The translations under genes were made by a program, and so were the position numbers. The notes under the pieces are model-generated. The model was not told where the DNA came from. It saw only the letters and a program-made list of their open reading frames with translations, and searched no databases. From Tolypothrix sp. PCC 7712 (GTDB taxonomy: Bacteria; Cyanobacteriota; Cyanobacteriia; Cyanobacteriales; Nostocaceae), in NCBI RefSeq assembly GCF_025860405.1, contig NZ_CP063785.1, forward strand, positions 62,001-126,000: a stretch of 64,000 nt of DNA, written 5' to 3'. Positions 62,418-64,000 of the stretch are shown here, piece after piece (within the stretch, counting starts at the first letter, position 1; the number at the start of each line of letters is the position of its first letter).

Positions 62418-63704
62418 ATGCGTCAGATCCTTATCCAAGTACCACACGGCTGCGGCAAACAAGTTCTCAATATTGCAAAGTCTCATAATGGTACAAACCT
62501 GGCACAAATTGAGGCAAAAAGCAGTGACGAAGTAATCGAGCTGGTGATGGTTAATTTGTCTAATCACCAGGTTGGGCAGTTTATAGAGGAGTTGCAAGAT
62601 TTACCGAAAGTACACATCACCCTAATCCCTACAGGAGTTTTGGCTTTAAAACCGCCGCCAGAAGAAGCAGCACAGCAAGTAAAAGATGTACAAGAACGTA
62701 GCCCGATTGAAGTTTTTCTCTCTAGTTTGCAAAGTGTTGGTTCTTGGCGAGGTTTTCTTGGTTATGCAGCATTGGCAGGGGTAGTAGTCTGGATTGGTTT
62801 GTATACCAATACTACTTATTTACTGGTAGCAGCAATGCTGATTGCACCATTCGCCGGGCCAGCAATGAATACTGCGATCGCTACCGCACGAGGCGATCGC
62901 CAATTGCTCTGGCGGAGTCTATTACGTTATTTTGCCGCATTAGCAGTCACGATTGGGATCGCCTGGTTACTGAGTCTAGTTCTGCGCCAGCAAATCGCTA
63001 CCAGCTTGATGATTGAACGTAGTCAGCTTTCAGCTGTAGCAGTACTGTTACCCCTAGCGGCTGGTGCAGCAGGCGCGCTCAACCTCATGCAATCTGAGCG
63101 TAGTAGTTTAGTATCAGGTGCAGCAACAGGAATGTTAGTAGCTGCTTCCTTAGCTCCACCTGCGGGAATTGTGGGTATGGCTAGTGCAATTGGTCGCTGG
63201 GAGATGGTAACTGCTGGGCTATTCTTGCTCTTACTGCAACTATGCGGCATCAATTTATCAGCTTCCCTTTTATTCCGCATCTTCGGACTATCTGCTCAAG
63301 CAACTCGCTATCAGCGTGGTAACAAAAGAGTATTTCGCTTTGCTTTAGTAATTACAGTCATAGCGCTTGTAGGTCTATTAACTTGGCAATTTTCCAATTC
63401 TCCCAATTTAGAACGCTCTAGTCGCGCCCAACGTGCAAATGCTGAAGTCCAAAAAGCGGTGGAGCAAGTTGGTTTAGCAAAATTAGTCGAATCAAATGTT
63501 CGCTTCACCCGTGCCAACATTTCTGGACAAAATACGCTGTTATCTGTTGTTTATGTTCAACGTCAACCTGGAGTTAGTCAGTCATCTGAGGAAATTCGTT
63601 CTCTCCTTACCCAAGCAATTCAAACTCATTTATTAAACCAAGGCTTTAATATTACACCATTAGTTGATGTTAGTGTCTTAGAATTACCTACTAATAAGAA
63701 ATAA
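62418..63704 (+). CDS. DUF389 (TIGR00341) membrane protein
   Basis: A 428-residue protein with a soluble N-terminal domain (MRQILIQVPHGCGKQVLNIA to about residue 80, ending HITLIPTGVLALKPP) and a membrane domain of seven or eight helices from about 115 to 325 (WRGFLGYAALAGVVVWIGLY, AAMLIAPFAGPAMNTAIA, LLPLAAGAAGALNLMQSE, ATGMLVAASLAPPAGIVGMA). The last 100 residues form another soluble domain. The MLIAPFAGP and SLAPPAG motifs are typical for DUF389, whose transport function is unknown. It stands alone near the right edge. Confidence 0.85.
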   Translation: MRQILIQVPHGCGKQVLNIAKSHNGTNLAQIEAKSSDEVIELVMVNLSNHQVGQFIEELQDLPKVHITLIPTGVLALKPPPEEAAQQVKDVQERSPIEVFLSSLQSVGSWRGFLGYAALAGVVVWIGLYTNTTYLLVAAMLIAPFAGPAMNTAIATARGDRQLLWRSLLRYFAALAVTIGIAWLLSLVLRQQIATSLMIERSQLSAVAVLLPLAAGAAGALNLMQSERSSLVSGAATGMLVAASLAPPAGIVGMASAIGRWEMVTAGLFLLLLQLCGINLSASLLFRIFGLSAQATRYQRGNKRVFRFALVITVIALVGLLTWQFSNSPNLERSSRAQRANAEVQKAVEQVGLAKLVESNVRFTRANISGQNTLLSVVYVQRQPGVSQSSEEIRSLLTQAIQTHLLNQGFNITPLVDVSVLELPTNKK

Positions 63705-64000
63705 GTAGTTTTTCCCTATTATGAATACCTCATGAGGCACCTAAATTTTTCCAATCAACAAGCCCTAAAAAAAGAGCGCAACGAAGTTTTACAACAACTT
63801 AAAGATTAGCTAGAATTGCCGATGTTTATATTAGCATTCGGCTGGCTAGCACTATTTATTATCGAGTTGACTTGCTCCCTGCCCCCGTGCTGCCTATGTG
63901 TAGCGATACTTTGGAGAATTGGTATAACTTATGCAGTAGTCACAATAATTTGCAGAACATTTTTAGTGTCTGCGATCGCACAGCAAACAAAGAAATCAAG
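63705..64000. other. Right edge, no supported gene
   Basis: A 25-codon frame (MRHLNFSNQQALKKERNEVL, 63733 on) and a hydrophobic stretch (MFILAFGWLALFIIELTC, about 63820) are visible, but neither can be supported as a gene. The sequence continues beyond the window. Confidence 0.4.

Noticed and set aside
1..64000. tRNA, rRNA or other standard RNA genes
   Set aside because: None was recognised by eye; a covariance-model search would be needed to exclude them.

Overview
The window comes from a filamentous, probably heterocyst-forming cyanobacterium (Nostocales; Nostoc/Calothrix-like). The signs are a psbA gene, dense GCGATCGC (HIP1-type) octamers, heptanucleotide tandem repeats between and even inside genes, an ARTO-type terminal oxidase operon, and a large serine recombinase beside a split coxA, the arrangement of developmentally excised elements. 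No species can be named from the sequence alone.

Layout. 1-8.7 kb: a leftward cluster for tripartite export (two HlyD adaptors, two MacB/DevC-like permeases, one ATPase, one TolC). 9-13.2 kb: a TPR protein and an HtrA/Deg protease. 13.7-17.6 kb: housekeeping genes (a CsoR/InrS-type metal sensor, menH, hemL, a ChaB-like protein, hisIE). 17.6-19 kb: a Uma2 nuclease and a RelE-type toxin-antitoxin pair. 19-26.5 kb: a TpsB transporter divergent from one long gene that joins a family-2 glycosyltransferase, a TpsA/haemagglutinin secretion domain and a CHAT protease. 27.3-30.4 kb: the pair that probably closes the cyanobacterial TCA cycle (2-oxoglutarate decarboxylase plus succinate-semialdehyde dehydrogenase).

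30.6-44.6 kb is the most unusual block. It is a complete type III-D CRISPR interference locus without adaptation genes, on the minus strand in the order csx3, cas10, cas7, csx10, small subunit, CARF-RelE, csx7, a PD-(D/E)xK-like protein, cas7-like, csx19-like, cas7-like, an unknown 214-residue protein, a structured spacer, an 8-repeat array, and cas6 with a C-terminal helix-turn-helix. Cas10 keeps GGDD but has no evident HD nuclease, so cyclic-oligoadenylate signalling to CARF-RelE, limited by the ring nuclease Csx3, looks central. The PD-(D/E)xK protein and the 214-residue protein are the least explained parts.

45.6-49.8 kb: an ARTO-type oxidase operon (two DUF2231 proteins, subunit II lacking CuA ligands, coxA) in which coxA stops after about 97 codons. 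A serine recombinase starts about 55 bp further on, and the rest of coxA is not found before the right edge. 50-64 kb mixes intact genes (a low-oxygen D1' psbA, aquaporin, VOC protein, glycogen debranching enzyme, ferredoxin-fused reductase, DUF389 protein) with gene fragments and decayed IS copies (ISAs1, IS982, cysK, dsbA, emrB, SDR, FMN reductase, MOSC). This may be the inside of a large excisable element or simply a rearranged region.
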